6,587 nucleotides of DNA from an uncultured Sutterella sp. (GTDB lineage Bacteria; Pseudomonadota; Gammaproteobacteria; Burkholderiales; Burkholderiaceae_F), in NCBI GenBank assembly GCA_900764215.1, contig CAAFNI010000446.1:1-6587 (forward strand), written 5' to 3'. Shown one piece after another: positions 1 through 5,858 of this stretch. Made by a program: the position numbers and the translations under genes. The notes under the pieces were generated by a model. The model worked only from the letters and a program-made list of their open reading frames with translations, was not told where the DNA came from and did no database searches. The number at the start of each line of letters is the position of its first letter. The stretch's first letter is position 1.

Positions 1-236
1 ACGGGGCGCCCTACGTCATGGCGCCCGACGAACAAACCCGGGTGCCGATGGCCCTCTGGTTTTCGAAGGACTGGGGGCGCACGTTCGGCTTTGACGCGGC
101 CCGTCTTGCCCGCACGCCCGAGGGCGGCGTCACTCACGAGCATCTCTACTCGACCGTGCTCGGCGTTCTGGGAGTCAAGTCCTCGACCCGTCGTCCCGAG
201 TGGGACCTGACGGGACGCAGCGACCTGCGGCCCTGA
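1..236 (+). CDS. eptA: Lipid A phosphoethanolamine transferase EptA, C-terminal end (5' truncated by the window)
   Basis: The reading frame enters at base 3 and runs 77 codons to a TGA at 234-236. It begins GAPYVMAPDEQTRVPM, which matches the segment after the last zinc-ligand histidine in EptA/MCR-type enzymes (family pattern HGxPYxxAPxEQxxVP). The two bases at the edge (AC) fit a CAC codon for that histidine. The tail, HEHLYSTVLGVLGVKSS then a PEWDL motif, resembles the end of E. coli EptA. These are inner-membrane enzymes with a periplasmic sulfatase-fold domain that move phosphoethanolamine from phosphatidylethanolamine to lipid A, lowering surface charge and giving resistance to cationic peptides and polymyxin. 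The catalytic threonine and most metal ligands lie outside the window. It sits 85 bp upstream of a two-component system on the same strand, the same order as E. coli eptA-basR-basS. Family membership is well supported; the exact paralogue is not. Confidence 0.85.
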   Translation, partial: GAPYVMAPDEQTRVPMALWFSKDWGRTFGFDAARLARTPEGGVTHEHLYSTVLGVLGVKSSTRRPEWDLTGRSDLRP

Positions 237-266
237 ACGCCTGAGCGGGCGATCGACAAGGCGCTT

Positions 267-314
267 TTGGCGTAACATCAAATCAACACGCATATCGGTT
301 ACAAGCATTCAGGA
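267..314 (+). promoter_or_regulatory. Leader of the colRS pair: ribosome binding site and weak promoter candidate
   Basis: The 85-bp gap between the eptA-like stop and the regulator is locally AT-richer than the flanking genes. AGGA at 311-314 is a good ribosome binding site, 7 bases before the ATG at 322. TTGGCG at 267-272 could be a -35, with CATATC at 291-296 as a poor -10 (spacer 18). A short inverted repeat, GTAAC 272-276 and GTTAC 298-302, brackets this stretch and could be a regulator site. The ribosome site is convincing; the promoter is weak, and colRS may simply be read through from eptA. Confidence 0.3.
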
Positions 315-321
315 CACACGC

Positions 322-1023
322 ATGAGCATCCGAATCCTCGTCGTCGACGACAACCCCGACATTCTCGCCAACGTCCGCGACTTCCTCGCCATGAAGGACG
401 GCTGGACGCCCGAGACCGCCGCCACGGGACTCGAAGCGCTCGAGCGGCTTGAACGCTCGACCTACGACCTCGTCATTCTCGACGTCGGTCTTCCCGACAC
501 AGACGGCATGACGCTCACGCGGAAGCTGCGCGCCTCTGGCCGCATGGTGCCCATTCTGATGCTCACCGCGCGCGACACCGTCGACGACCGGGTCGAAGGA
601 CTCACGAGCGGCGCCGACGACTACCTGATCAAGCCGTTTTCCCTTCGCGAACTCGCCGCCCGCGTCGAAGCCCTGCTGCGCAGAAGCGGCGCCGATCCCG
701 CCGGGCGCCTTTCCGTCGGACCGCTCTCGCTCGACCTCCGAACGCTCCGGGTCGAGCGCGACGGCTGCGACATCAGGCTCAATCCCACATGCATGCAGAT
801 GCTGCGCGAGCTGATGCAGCAGAGCCCCGCCATCGTTTCGAGGCGCCGTCTCGAGGCCGTCCTCTGGCAGGGCGAGCCCCCCGCCTCCGACAGCCTGCGC
901 TCGAACCTTTATCTCCTCAGGCAGGCCGTCGACAAGCCGTTTGACCGCCCGCTCATCCATACCCATCCCGGACTCGGCTGGTCCGTCTCCGACATGGACC
1001 GTCCCGATGATCACAACGCCTGA
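322..1023 (+). CDS. colR: OmpR-family response regulator, ColR-like
   Basis: This 233-residue protein has a receiver domain (about 3-118) and a winged-helix DNA-binding domain (about 130-225). The acidic pair D9/D10, phospho-acceptor D54 in LVILDVGLPDTDG, T82, and K104 in DDYLIKPF are all present, so it should be phosphorylated normally. The N-terminal NPDILANVRDFL stretch and the C-terminal SDSLRSNLYLLRQAVDKPF stretch resemble Pseudomonas ColR more than PmrA/BasR or QseB. ColR is a cytosolic transcription factor of envelope and metal stress that in pseudomonads controls lipid A phosphoethanolamine transferase genes, which fits the eptA-like gene just upstream. The kinase partner starts 9 bases after the stop, implying one operon. 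The start is fixed by the AGGA ribosome site at 311-314. The ColR assignment rests on remembered sequence; a PmrA- or QseB-type name is the alternative. Confidence 0.85.
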   Translation: MSIRILVVDDNPDILANVRDFLAMKDGWTPETAATGLEALERLERSTYDLVILDVGLPDTDGMTLTRKLRASGRMVPILMLTARDTVDDRVEGLTSGADDYLIKPFSLRELAARVEALLRRSGADPAGRLSVGPLSLDLRTLRVERDGCDIRLNPTCMQMLRELMQQSPAIVSRRRLEAVLWQGEPPASDSLRSNLYLLRQAVDKPFDRPLIHTHPGLGWSVSDMDRPDDHNA

Positions 1024-1032
1024 GCGTTCGCC

Positions 1033-2331
1033 ATGACCGTCCGCCACTCGCCTCCGCGCAGCCTCGCGCAGCGCATCATGCTGAGCTTCGCGCTACTCGT
1101 CACCTTCGTGGCCGGCCTCTACGCGATCGCCCTCTACCAGTCCATCGAATTCACCGAGCAGCAGCTCATCTCGGGCATACTCCAGGACGAGATTTCCCGC
1201 TCGATCGACACGCTCGAGCGCGGCAAGGTGCCGAGACTCCCCGAGGACACGAGGCTCTACGGCGCCGCTCCGCTCCAGGCGCCTCCGCCGGCCCTGCACG
1301 GCCTGCCCGAAGGCTTCGGCGAATTTTCCGACGACGGCGACTTCTTCGTCTACGCCGCCCGGTGGCGTGGGGAGCCCTTGGTGCTCACCCGCGATCAGCT
1401 CGGCTTCGAGGACACCGAGCGCGTCTTCAGGCGCATCACCCTCATTTCCGTGCTCGCCGTCTTTCTGCTCGGCCTTCTCGCGGGCTGGATTCTCTCGCGC
1501 AACATCATGAAGCCCGTCAAGGCGCTCTCCAACGAAGTCAGGAAGGCCAGCGCCGCGAGCCACTACGTCCCGCTCTCGATCGAGGTGACCAACGACGAGG
1601 TGGGAGAGCTCGCGCGCATCTGCGACGCGGCAATGAAAAGGCTCCACGAGGCTCTTCTTCGCGAGAAGGCATTCACAGGTGACGTGAGCCACGAGTTGAG
1701 AACGCCGCTCACCGTGATCGAAACGAGCGCCGAACTCCTTTCCATGACGCCGCTCTCACCCGGGCAGGCCGCTCAGGTCGAGCGCATCACGCGTTCGGCG
1801 GGCGACATGCGCGAGCTCATGTCGCTCTTTCTCTCCTTTGCCCGTCTCTCGAACGAAGCGGCCGGCCCGGAACCTGACTCCGCCGCCGGCATCCTCAAGA
1901 CCGTCGCCGACACCCGGGAGCCCTTTGCGGCCGAAAAGGGGCTCTCGCTCGTGCTCAGGCGAGAGGCCGAATGTCCGGGCGCCTATTCTCCCGTCATGCT
2001 CGGCACCGTCGCCAACAACCTCGTCAAGAACGCCGTCGCCTACACGGACAAGGGCGGCGTAACGATCACGGAGACGGCTTCGGGCTTCGTCGTGTCGGAC
2101 TCCGGGCCGGGACTCGCCGAGGGCGAGGCCGGGCGCATCTTCGAGTACGGCGTGCGCGGCAACGCCGCCGCGGCCGATGCGTCGGGCTCGGGACTCGGCC
2201 TTTCGATCGTCTCGCGCATCTGCCGCCGTTCGGGCTGGCACGTTTCTGCCGGCCGATCCCCTGAAGGCGGCGCCGCCTTCACGGTGCGGATAACGGAAGC
2301 GGCGGGCGCAAAGCGCGCCGACCGCGTGTGA
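1033..2331 (+). CDS. colS: Membrane sensor histidine kinase, ColS-like
   Basis: A 432-residue inner-membrane kinase. Transmembrane helix 1 is at about 14-35, a periplasmic domain at about 36-133, helix 2 at about 135-155, HAMP at about 156-208, then the HisKA dimer domain with H220 in the motif FTGDVSHELRTPLT. The ATPase domain has an N-box (NNLVKNAVAYT, 328-338), a G1 box (DSGPG, 356-360), an F-box (IFEYGVRG, 369-376) and a G2 box (GSGLGLSIV, 385-393), so it looks fully active. The periplasmic part holds a proline-rich stretch (82-92) and an ExxE motif, E126-D-T-E129, close to helix 2; acidic residues E39, E42 and E53 lie near helix 1. ColS is reported to sense excess iron and zinc through a periplasmic ExxE motif, so this is a plausible metal sensor. 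The start lacks a clear ribosome site, which suggests translational coupling to colR, 9 bases upstream. Kinase identity is certain; the ColS subtype is likely. Confidence 0.85.
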   Translation: MTVRHSPPRSLAQRIMLSFALLVTFVAGLYAIALYQSIEFTEQQLISGILQDEISRSIDTLERGKVPRLPEDTRLYGAAPLQAPPPALHGLPEGFGEFSDDGDFFVYAARWRGEPLVLTRDQLGFEDTERVFRRITLISVLAVFLLGLLAGWILSRNIMKPVKALSNEVRKASAASHYVPLSIEVTNDEVGELARICDAAMKRLHEALLREKAFTGDVSHELRTPLTVIETSAELLSMTPLSPGQAAQVERITRSAGDMRELMSLFLSFARLSNEAAGPEPDSAAGILKTVADTREPFAAEKGLSLVLRREAECPGAYSPVMLGTVANNLVKNAVAYTDKGGVTITETASGFVVSDSGPGLAEGEAGRIFEYGVRGNAAAADASGSGLGLSIVSRICRRSGWHVSAGRSPEGGAAFTVRITEAAGAKRADRV

Positions 2332-2336
2332 CACGC

Positions 2337-2353
2337 CGGAGCGCTCCGCGGAG
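2337..2353. terminator. Overlapping palindromes between the convergent colS and yddG genes
   Basis: Only 24 bases separate the two convergent stop codons. They hold two overlapping perfect palindromes: CGGAGCGCTCCG at 2337-2348 and CTCCGCGGAG at 2344-2353. Either could fold in RNA from either strand, but the hairpin loops would be tight, and no T-run follows on either side. It may be a weak bidirectional stop or a Rho-assisted end. The symmetry is seen; the function is a guess. Confidence 0.3.
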
Positions 2354-2355
2354 GC

Positions 2356-3288
2356 TCAGTGCTTGGAGTGCAGGTTGAGGGGAACGCCCTTCTTCTCAAC
2401 GGCCTTCTTCTTGCGCACGGATGTCCAGCACACGAGCGAGCCGAGCACGACGAGCGCGACGCCCTGCCAGAATTCGGCGCTCAGATCGGACCCGATGTAA
2501 AAGGAGGCGAAGACGCAGGAGAGAACCGGCGTGAAATAGGAGCCGATCCCCAGCAGCGTCATGTTTCCGTACTGCATGCCGTAGGTCCAGACGCCGTAGC
2601 CGAGCCCCGTCGCCGCGGCGCCCAGGAAAACGCCGATCCAGCCCGGGTGCAGCCATTCGACGGGCGGCGTGGGCGTCAAAAGCCATATGAGCCCGAAGAT
2701 CATCATGTCGTTGAAGAAAATGATGACGACCGGATTGTGGCCGCCCGACCAGGCGCGGGTCATGGAGCCGTATCCCGCCCAGAGCACGGCGCCCGCCAGC
2801 GCAATCGTGTAGCTCCAGGGATTCTTCATCCAGTTGGCCGCAAAGTGCGCGGGATTGAACCCGTCCTCGCCGCCGAGCACCACCATGACGCCTGCGAGGC
2901 TCAGCAGAACGCCCGGCACGATCCACCATCGGGCGCGCTCGCCGTTGAAGAGCACCGCAAAGACGATGGTGAGACACGGCCAGAGGTAGTTCACCATTCC
3001 GACCTGCATGGTCTGCGTGGCGTCCTCGGCCATCGAGAGCGAGAAGATGAAGCAGACGGCGCAGAGGTTCGCCGCGCCCACTCCCAGAAGCAGATACTTG
3101 AGGGAGAAGGCGCGCAGATGCGGCCGCCCGAAGATGAGAAGAAGCAGAAGACAGGCCGCCGCGTACATCACCGTGAAGCCCGGGCCTCGCCCGAAGTCCT
3201 CCGCGATGCCGCGGCAGATTCCAACGCCCATGCCCCAGAGTACGGGAGCGAGAAGGCCTACTGCTGTTGCGCGAGTTGTTGCGTCCAT
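2356..3288 (-). CDS. yddG: YddG-family amino acid exporter (DMT/EamA superfamily)
   Basis: A 310-residue, very hydrophobic protein with about ten membrane helices and two EamA-like halves. It lines up along its length with E. coli YddG: the N-terminal helix followed by GICRG, the motif VGMVNYLWP (96-104), LFNGE (113-117), GSYFTPVLS (249-257) and FWQG (273-276). YddG exports aromatic and some other amino acids across the inner membrane; substrate range cannot be read from sequence. A lysine-rich tail (RKKKAVEKK, 292-300) follows the last helix and probably lies in the cytosol. The ATG at 3288 aligns with the E. coli start, and I see no good later start. It has no visible Shine-Dalgarno: the 11-bp terminator hairpin ends 10 bases upstream of the ATG and its T-run 5 bases upstream. 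Expression therefore depends on read-through from iadA or on a promoter I cannot see. Confidence 0.85.
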   Translation of the reverse strand: MDATTRATAVGLLAPVLWGMGVGICRGIAEDFGRGPGFTVMYAAACLLLLLIFGRPHLRAFSLKYLLLGVGAANLCAVCFIFSLSMAEDATQTMQVGMVNYLWPCLTIVFAVLFNGERARWWIVPGVLLSLAGVMVVLGGEDGFNPAHFAANWMKNPWSYTIALAGAVLWAGYGSMTRAWSGGHNPVVIIFFNDMMIFGLIWLLTPTPPVEWLHPGWIGVFLGAAATGLGYGVWTYGMQYGNMTLLGIGSYFTPVLSCVFASFYIGSDLSAEFWQGVALVVLGSLVCWTSVRKKKAVEKKGVPLNLHSKH

Positions 3289-3293
3289 TTGAG

Positions 3294-3330
3294 AAAAACG
3301 GTCCGCCGCTTGAGGGTTCGCGGCGGACCG
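3294..3330 (-). terminator. Strong intrinsic terminator after iadA
   Basis: Read on the minus strand, CGGTCCGCCGC pairs perfectly over 11 bp with GCGGCGGACCG (arms 3320-3330 and 3299-3309) around a 10-base loop, followed directly by five Ts (3298-3294). It lies 42 bases past the iadA stop. Notably the T-run ends only 5 bases before the yddG start codon, so the element occupies the place where a yddG ribosome site would be. Confidence 0.85.
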
Positions 3331-3347
3331 GGGATCAGTGGTACAAA

Positions 3348-3371
3348 GCGTCCGGAAGCGGTGCGTCCGGA
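3348..3371. repeat. Short direct repeat with palindromic core
   Basis: GCGTCCGGA occurs at 3348-3356 and again at 3363-3371, 15 bases apart. Because TCCGGA is itself a palindrome, the two copies can also pair as a 6-bp stem with a 9-base loop. It lies between the iadA stop and the terminator. It may be a minor secondary hairpin protecting the transcript end, or chance in GC-rich DNA. Confidence 0.3.
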
Positions 3372-3372
3372 C

Positions 3373-4521
3373 TTATTCCTCGAAGGCGCCCTTCACGATC
3401 ACTTCGCCCGAGCGCATGCACCGGATGCCGCCCATGAAGACGTCCGTGATCCGATGGTCGGCATCAAGCACAAGCAGGTCGGCGTCGGCTCCCGTCTCGA
3501 TGACGCCCTTGCCGGGCAGCGAGAGCGCCTCGGCCACGGTGCGGGTCATCGGCAGAAGGGCCGTCGTCAGGTCGTGGCGCCGCGCGAGCTCCTGCACCGT
3601 CTCGATGCCGCACATGATGGAGCCCACGCCAAGGCCCACCATTTCGCCCGCCTCGTTGAAGCGCGGCATGGAGCCGTGGCCGTCGGAGCTCATCGTGATG
3701 CGGTCGGCCGGCACGCCGTTTTCGACGGCCATGTCATAAGCATCGGCCGCCGTCCCCATGTAGTTGCCGCCGCCCGTGGTGATGTCGATCCAGCCGCCCT
3801 GCTTGGCAAACGCCATCGCACGCTCGAAGACCGCAGGATGGCGGGCGACGTGCGTCGGACGAATGTGCTTGATGGGCAGGCCGGAGGCGACGATGCCGTC
3901 AAAGATGTCGAAGGACGAGGTGTAGTCGCCGAGATGCACGTGCACGAAGCCGGTCTTCCCCGTGAGCATGCCCGCGACGCGCACGTCGGCCACGATCGCG
4001 CGCACTTCCTCCATCGAGGGGAAGGAGCAGCGGTGGTCGCCGAGCGCGATCTTGACGCCGAGCACTTCGGGAATGGCGAAGAGTTCGGTCTTCACGCAGT
4101 CCGTGATCGTCGTGACGGGATAGGAATAGTTGCTCGTCCACATCCAGCCCGAGGCGCCCTCCTGCTTGAGGCCGCGCACCTTGGCGAGCAGGTTTTCGAT
4201 CGAGCGCGACATGCTGTCCGTGCCCGAAACACCGAGGAAGGTGGTCACGCCGGCCTTGACGAGTTCGGAGAAGACGAGTTCGGGACAGCGGCTCTTCCAG
4301 CCGCCTTCACCGCCGCCGCCCGTGACGTGGATGTGCTGGTCGATAAGGCCCGGCGTCACGGCGGCGCCTCGGGCGTCGATCGTCTCAAGGCCCGGCACGC
4401 AAAGCTCGGCGAGGCTGTCGGCCATGGCGATTGGCGTGCCGCCCGCCATGAAGATGTCGCGGCGGCCGAGCCGTTCGGGAGCGAAGACTTCGGCGTTCTT
4501 GATGAGAATGGGATGGTTCAT
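3373..4521 (-). CDS. iadA: Isoaspartyl (beta-aspartyl) dipeptidase IadA
   Basis: A 382-residue amidohydrolase, the normal length for IadA. The binuclear metal site is complete by comparison with E. coli IadA: H63 and H65 (DQHIH), the bridging lysine K157 (GVKIALGDHR), H196 (HVHLGD), H224 (RPTHV) and D280 (SSDGHGS). Likely substrate residues are also kept: E72 in the glycine-rich loop GGGGEGG, Y134 and R164. It hydrolyses beta-linked aspartyl dipeptides left when proteins with isomerised Asp/Asn are broken down, a cytosolic clean-up and nutrient-recovery step. The start is fixed by AAAGGAG at 4527-4533, 5 bases before the ATG. It is followed by a strong terminator and then a YddG-type exporter. 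No truncation or missing residue was seen. The main alternative, another dihydroorotase-like amidohydrolase, is unlikely given the full motif set. Confidence 0.93.
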   Translation of the reverse strand: MNHPILIKNAEVFAPERLGRRDIFMAGGTPIAMADSLAELCVPGLETIDARGAAVTPGLIDQHIHVTGGGGEGGWKSRCPELVFSELVKAGVTTFLGVSGTDSMSRSIENLLAKVRGLKQEGASGWMWTSNYSYPVTTITDCVKTELFAIPEVLGVKIALGDHRCSFPSMEEVRAIVADVRVAGMLTGKTGFVHVHLGDYTSSFDIFDGIVASGLPIKHIRPTHVARHPAVFERAMAFAKQGGWIDITTGGGNYMGTAADAYDMAVENGVPADRITMSSDGHGSMPRFNEAGEMVGLGVGSIMCGIETVQELARRHDLTTALLPMTRTVAEALSLPGKGVIETGADADLLVLDADHRITDVFMGGIRCMRSGEVIVKGAFEE

Positions 4522-4541
4522 GCGTTCTCCTTTGGTCCTCT

Positions 4542-4580
4542 GCCTGCGGCCTCATGCGAAAGGGAGGTCGGGCCGCAGGC
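4542..4580 (-). promoter_or_regulatory. Stem-loop in the iadA leader
   Basis: GCCTGCGGCC (4542-4551) and GGCCGCAGGC (4571-4580) form a perfect 10-bp inverted repeat around a 19-base loop. On the minus strand it falls in the 5' leader, ending 8 bases before the iadA ribosome site. No T-run follows, so it is not a normal terminator. The loop contains CTCCCTTT, which could pair with the AAAGGAG ribosome site if one C bulges. A translation-control role is speculative; a protein operator or simple RNA stabiliser is as likely. Confidence 0.45.
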
Positions 4581-4589
4581 GCTGAGGTA

Positions 4590-4595
4590 ATTCTA
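4590..4595 (-). promoter_or_regulatory. Candidate -10 box of the iadA promoter
   Basis: On the minus strand TAGAAT matches the sigma-70 -10 consensus at 5 of 6 positions and lies about 70 bases before the iadA start. At the expected distance the -35 is poor (TCTTCA at 4613-4618, spacer 17), which would fit a promoter needing an activator. It would place the start of transcription near 4583, just upstream of the leader stem-loop. Confidence 0.4.
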
Positions 4596-4619
4596 CCTTC
4601 CCTGCGCGCGGCTGAAGAC

Positions 4620-4639
4620 GGCGTGTGTCGGCGTGTATC
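4620..4639. repeat. 10-bp tandem repeat upstream of the iadA promoter
   Basis: GGCGTGTGTC (4620-4629) is followed at once by GGCGTGTATC (4630-4639), 9 of 10 identical. The period equals about one DNA helical turn, and the pair lies next to the weak -35 of the iadA promoter candidate, where activators often bind. It could be an activator site; chance is possible because each unit is short. Confidence 0.4.
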
Positions 4640-4671
4640 GGGAAGCTTTTGAGAGCCGCCGAACCCGAGCC

Positions 4672-5157
4672 TCATCCGTAGGTGTGCCGGGATCTCGGGG
4701 AGAAAAAGAGGTAGAGCGAGGCGAGCGCCGCGAAGGCGCAGGAGACGGCGAACCGGACGGCATCGCCCGAGCCCGCCTGCAGCATCCAGGCTTCCGCAAC
4801 GGGGCCGGAGACGAGCGCGCCGATCGAGGCCTCGAGCCGGACGGATGGCGTGCGGCCCGACAGCAGGCGCAGCATGGCCCAGACGAGACCCGCAAAGCTC
4901 AGGATGCCGGGCGTCCCGGTCTTCAGCCAGAACCCTTCGGGCACGGCGCCCATGACGCTTGACACCATGAGGCCGAAGGCCGTCGCATTGAAGAGAACGG
5001 CGGCGGCCATGAGGCCTACGAGCACGATGAGGCCTCCCTCGACGCCGGACGGCTCGCGATCCTGCGCGGGCGGAAACCGGCGGCTCCACTTCCAGAAGGA
5101 ATGCAGCACCATCAGGAAGACGCAAAGGAGCATCAGGCTCCCGATGACGGGCTTCAT
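4672..5157 (-). CDS. Small membrane protein, paralogue of its upstream neighbour (possibly DUF2569-like)
   Basis: A 161-residue protein with about five hydrophobic segments (roughly 5-20, 42-65, 83-99, 108-128, 135-152). After helix 1 come a short basic stretch (WKWSRRF) and the motif SGVEGGL (37-43); later GRTP (101-104), SGP (117-119), and the closing LYLFFSPRSRHTYG. The upstream protein has the same landmarks in the same order (SGVGGLL, GRSP, GGP, LYLLFANRPALTYG), and the GR-to-GP distance is identical in both. The pair therefore looks like an old tandem duplication. The GG-rich first motif and the closing motif recall DUF2569 membrane proteins, but this is a weak, remembered resemblance and no function is known. 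The ATG at 5157 overlaps the neighbour's TGA (ATGA), with GGAG at 5165-5168 as ribosome site, so the two are translated together. The frame stays open far upstream, but that part is a shadow of the neighbour. Confidence 0.75.
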   Translation of the reverse strand: MKPVIGSLMLLCVFLMVLHSFWKWSRRFPPAQDREPSGVEGGLIVLVGLMAAAVLFNATAFGLMVSSVMGAVPEGFWLKTGTPGILSFAGLVWAMLRLLSGRTPSVRLEASIGALVSGPVAEAWMLQAGSGDAVRFAVSCAFAALASLYLFFSPRSRHTYG

Positions 5158-5759
5158 GCGTGCGCTCCGCCATCTGAGCCGCCGCGCGAAAGCGCAAGCC
5201 TGCGGCCCGCCCCCGTGCCGTAGGTGAGTGCCGGCCGATTCGCAAAGAGAAGGTAGAGGGTCACCACGACCGTCAGGAAGAGAAGCCCCGTGGGCTCGCC
5301 CGCGAGCTCGATCGGAAGGCCGAGATAGATCGTGCGCAGAATCGCCACGAGCGGACCGCCCAGCCAGGCGCAGACGACCGCGGCGCCGAGCGCGGCGGGC
5401 GACCGGCCGAAGACGAGGGCGCCGATCGCGATCAGCAGGAAGAAGGACGCCGCAAAGTCCGGAATCATCGTCTGCACGACGGGCCAGAGATAGTCGGCGC
5501 TCATTGAGATGATGCGCGCGGCCTCGCCCGCCGCCCGGCCGAAATGGTAGAGCGCGTTCACGGCTTCTGCGACGAGAAGCACGATCGTAAGGAGCAGAAG
5601 GCCGCCCACGCCGCTCGCAACGCCCGGCGCCCGGCAGGCGGGCGGGACGGCGCGCGCGATCCGGCGGATCGCCCAGACGGGGAGCAGCACGGCGACGGCG
5701 CAAAGCGCGAGCATCAGCATGAGCTGCATGCCGGAAAAGTGAATCACGGTGGTTTCCAT
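5154..5759 (-). CDS. Membrane protein, possibly DUF2569-like
   Basis: A 201-residue protein with about five hydrophobic segments (roughly 10-30, 50-70, 100-117, 121-141, 156-172) and a hydrophilic, glycine-rich tail (182-201). Motifs: SGVGGLLLL (49-57), GRSP (118-121), LGGP (133-136), and LYLLFANRPALTYG (168-181). It shares these with the next gene, which it overlaps by four bases (ATGA). Function unknown: the GVGG start of helix 2 and the LYLLFxNRxxxTYG end suggest the DUF2569 group, to be confirmed by profile search. I chose ATG 5759 because it places a short N-terminus before the first helix and has GGAG at 5772-5775, though 12 bases away, which is long. An ATG at 5858 would add 33 residues but would read through the terminator-like hairpin after merR, so I prefer the shorter form. 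It follows the MerR gene by 99 bases on the same strand; shared control is possible but not shown. Confidence 0.75.
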   Translation of the reverse strand: METTVIHFSGMQLMLMLALCAVAVLLPVWAIRRIARAVPPACRAPGVASGVGGLLLLTIVLLVAEAVNALYHFGRAAGEAARIISMSADYLWPVVQTMIPDFAASFFLLIAIGALVFGRSPAALGAAVVCAWLGGPLVAILRTIYLGLPIELAGEPTGLLFLTVVVTLYLLFANRPALTYGTGAGRRLALSRGGSDGGAHA

Positions 5760-5776
5760 AATATTGCAAGACTCCG

Positions 5777-5803
5777 AAAAAGCGGCTCCCGATTGAGGAG
5801 CGC
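5777..5803 (-). terminator. Intrinsic terminator candidate after the MerR gene
   Basis: On the minus strand GCG-CTCC pairs with GGAG-C-CGC (one bulged C) around a 7-base loop, followed at once by five Ts (5781-5777). It lies 55 bases past the MerR stop. Like the element before yddG, it also lies close to the start of the next gene (17 bases before ATG 5759), so it may act as an attenuator for the membrane-protein pair. The stem is short and imperfect. Confidence 0.5.
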
Positions 5804-5858
5804 AGTGAAGGCATTCTACACAGTGACGGATGACCGCTTCGCCCATTGCGGAGGGCAT

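Noticed and set aside
283..1047. Minus-strand open frame opposite the response regulator
   Set aside because: It mirrors a gene with all response-regulator motifs intact and shows no domain of its own.
2359..4590. Very long open frame on the plus strand (743 codons) antisense to yddG and iadA
   Set aside because: It crosses two well-recognised genes and the terminator between them. Its product is rich in His, Arg, Asp and Glu with no recognisable domain, as expected for the mirror frame of GC-rich genes.
5154..5858. Longer start for the first membrane protein, adding a cysteine-rich N-terminus (CVECLHC)
   Set aside because: The extra part runs through the terminator-like hairpin and its cysteine pattern is unlikely to be real. 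The ATG at 5759 gives a normal N-terminus directly before the first helix.
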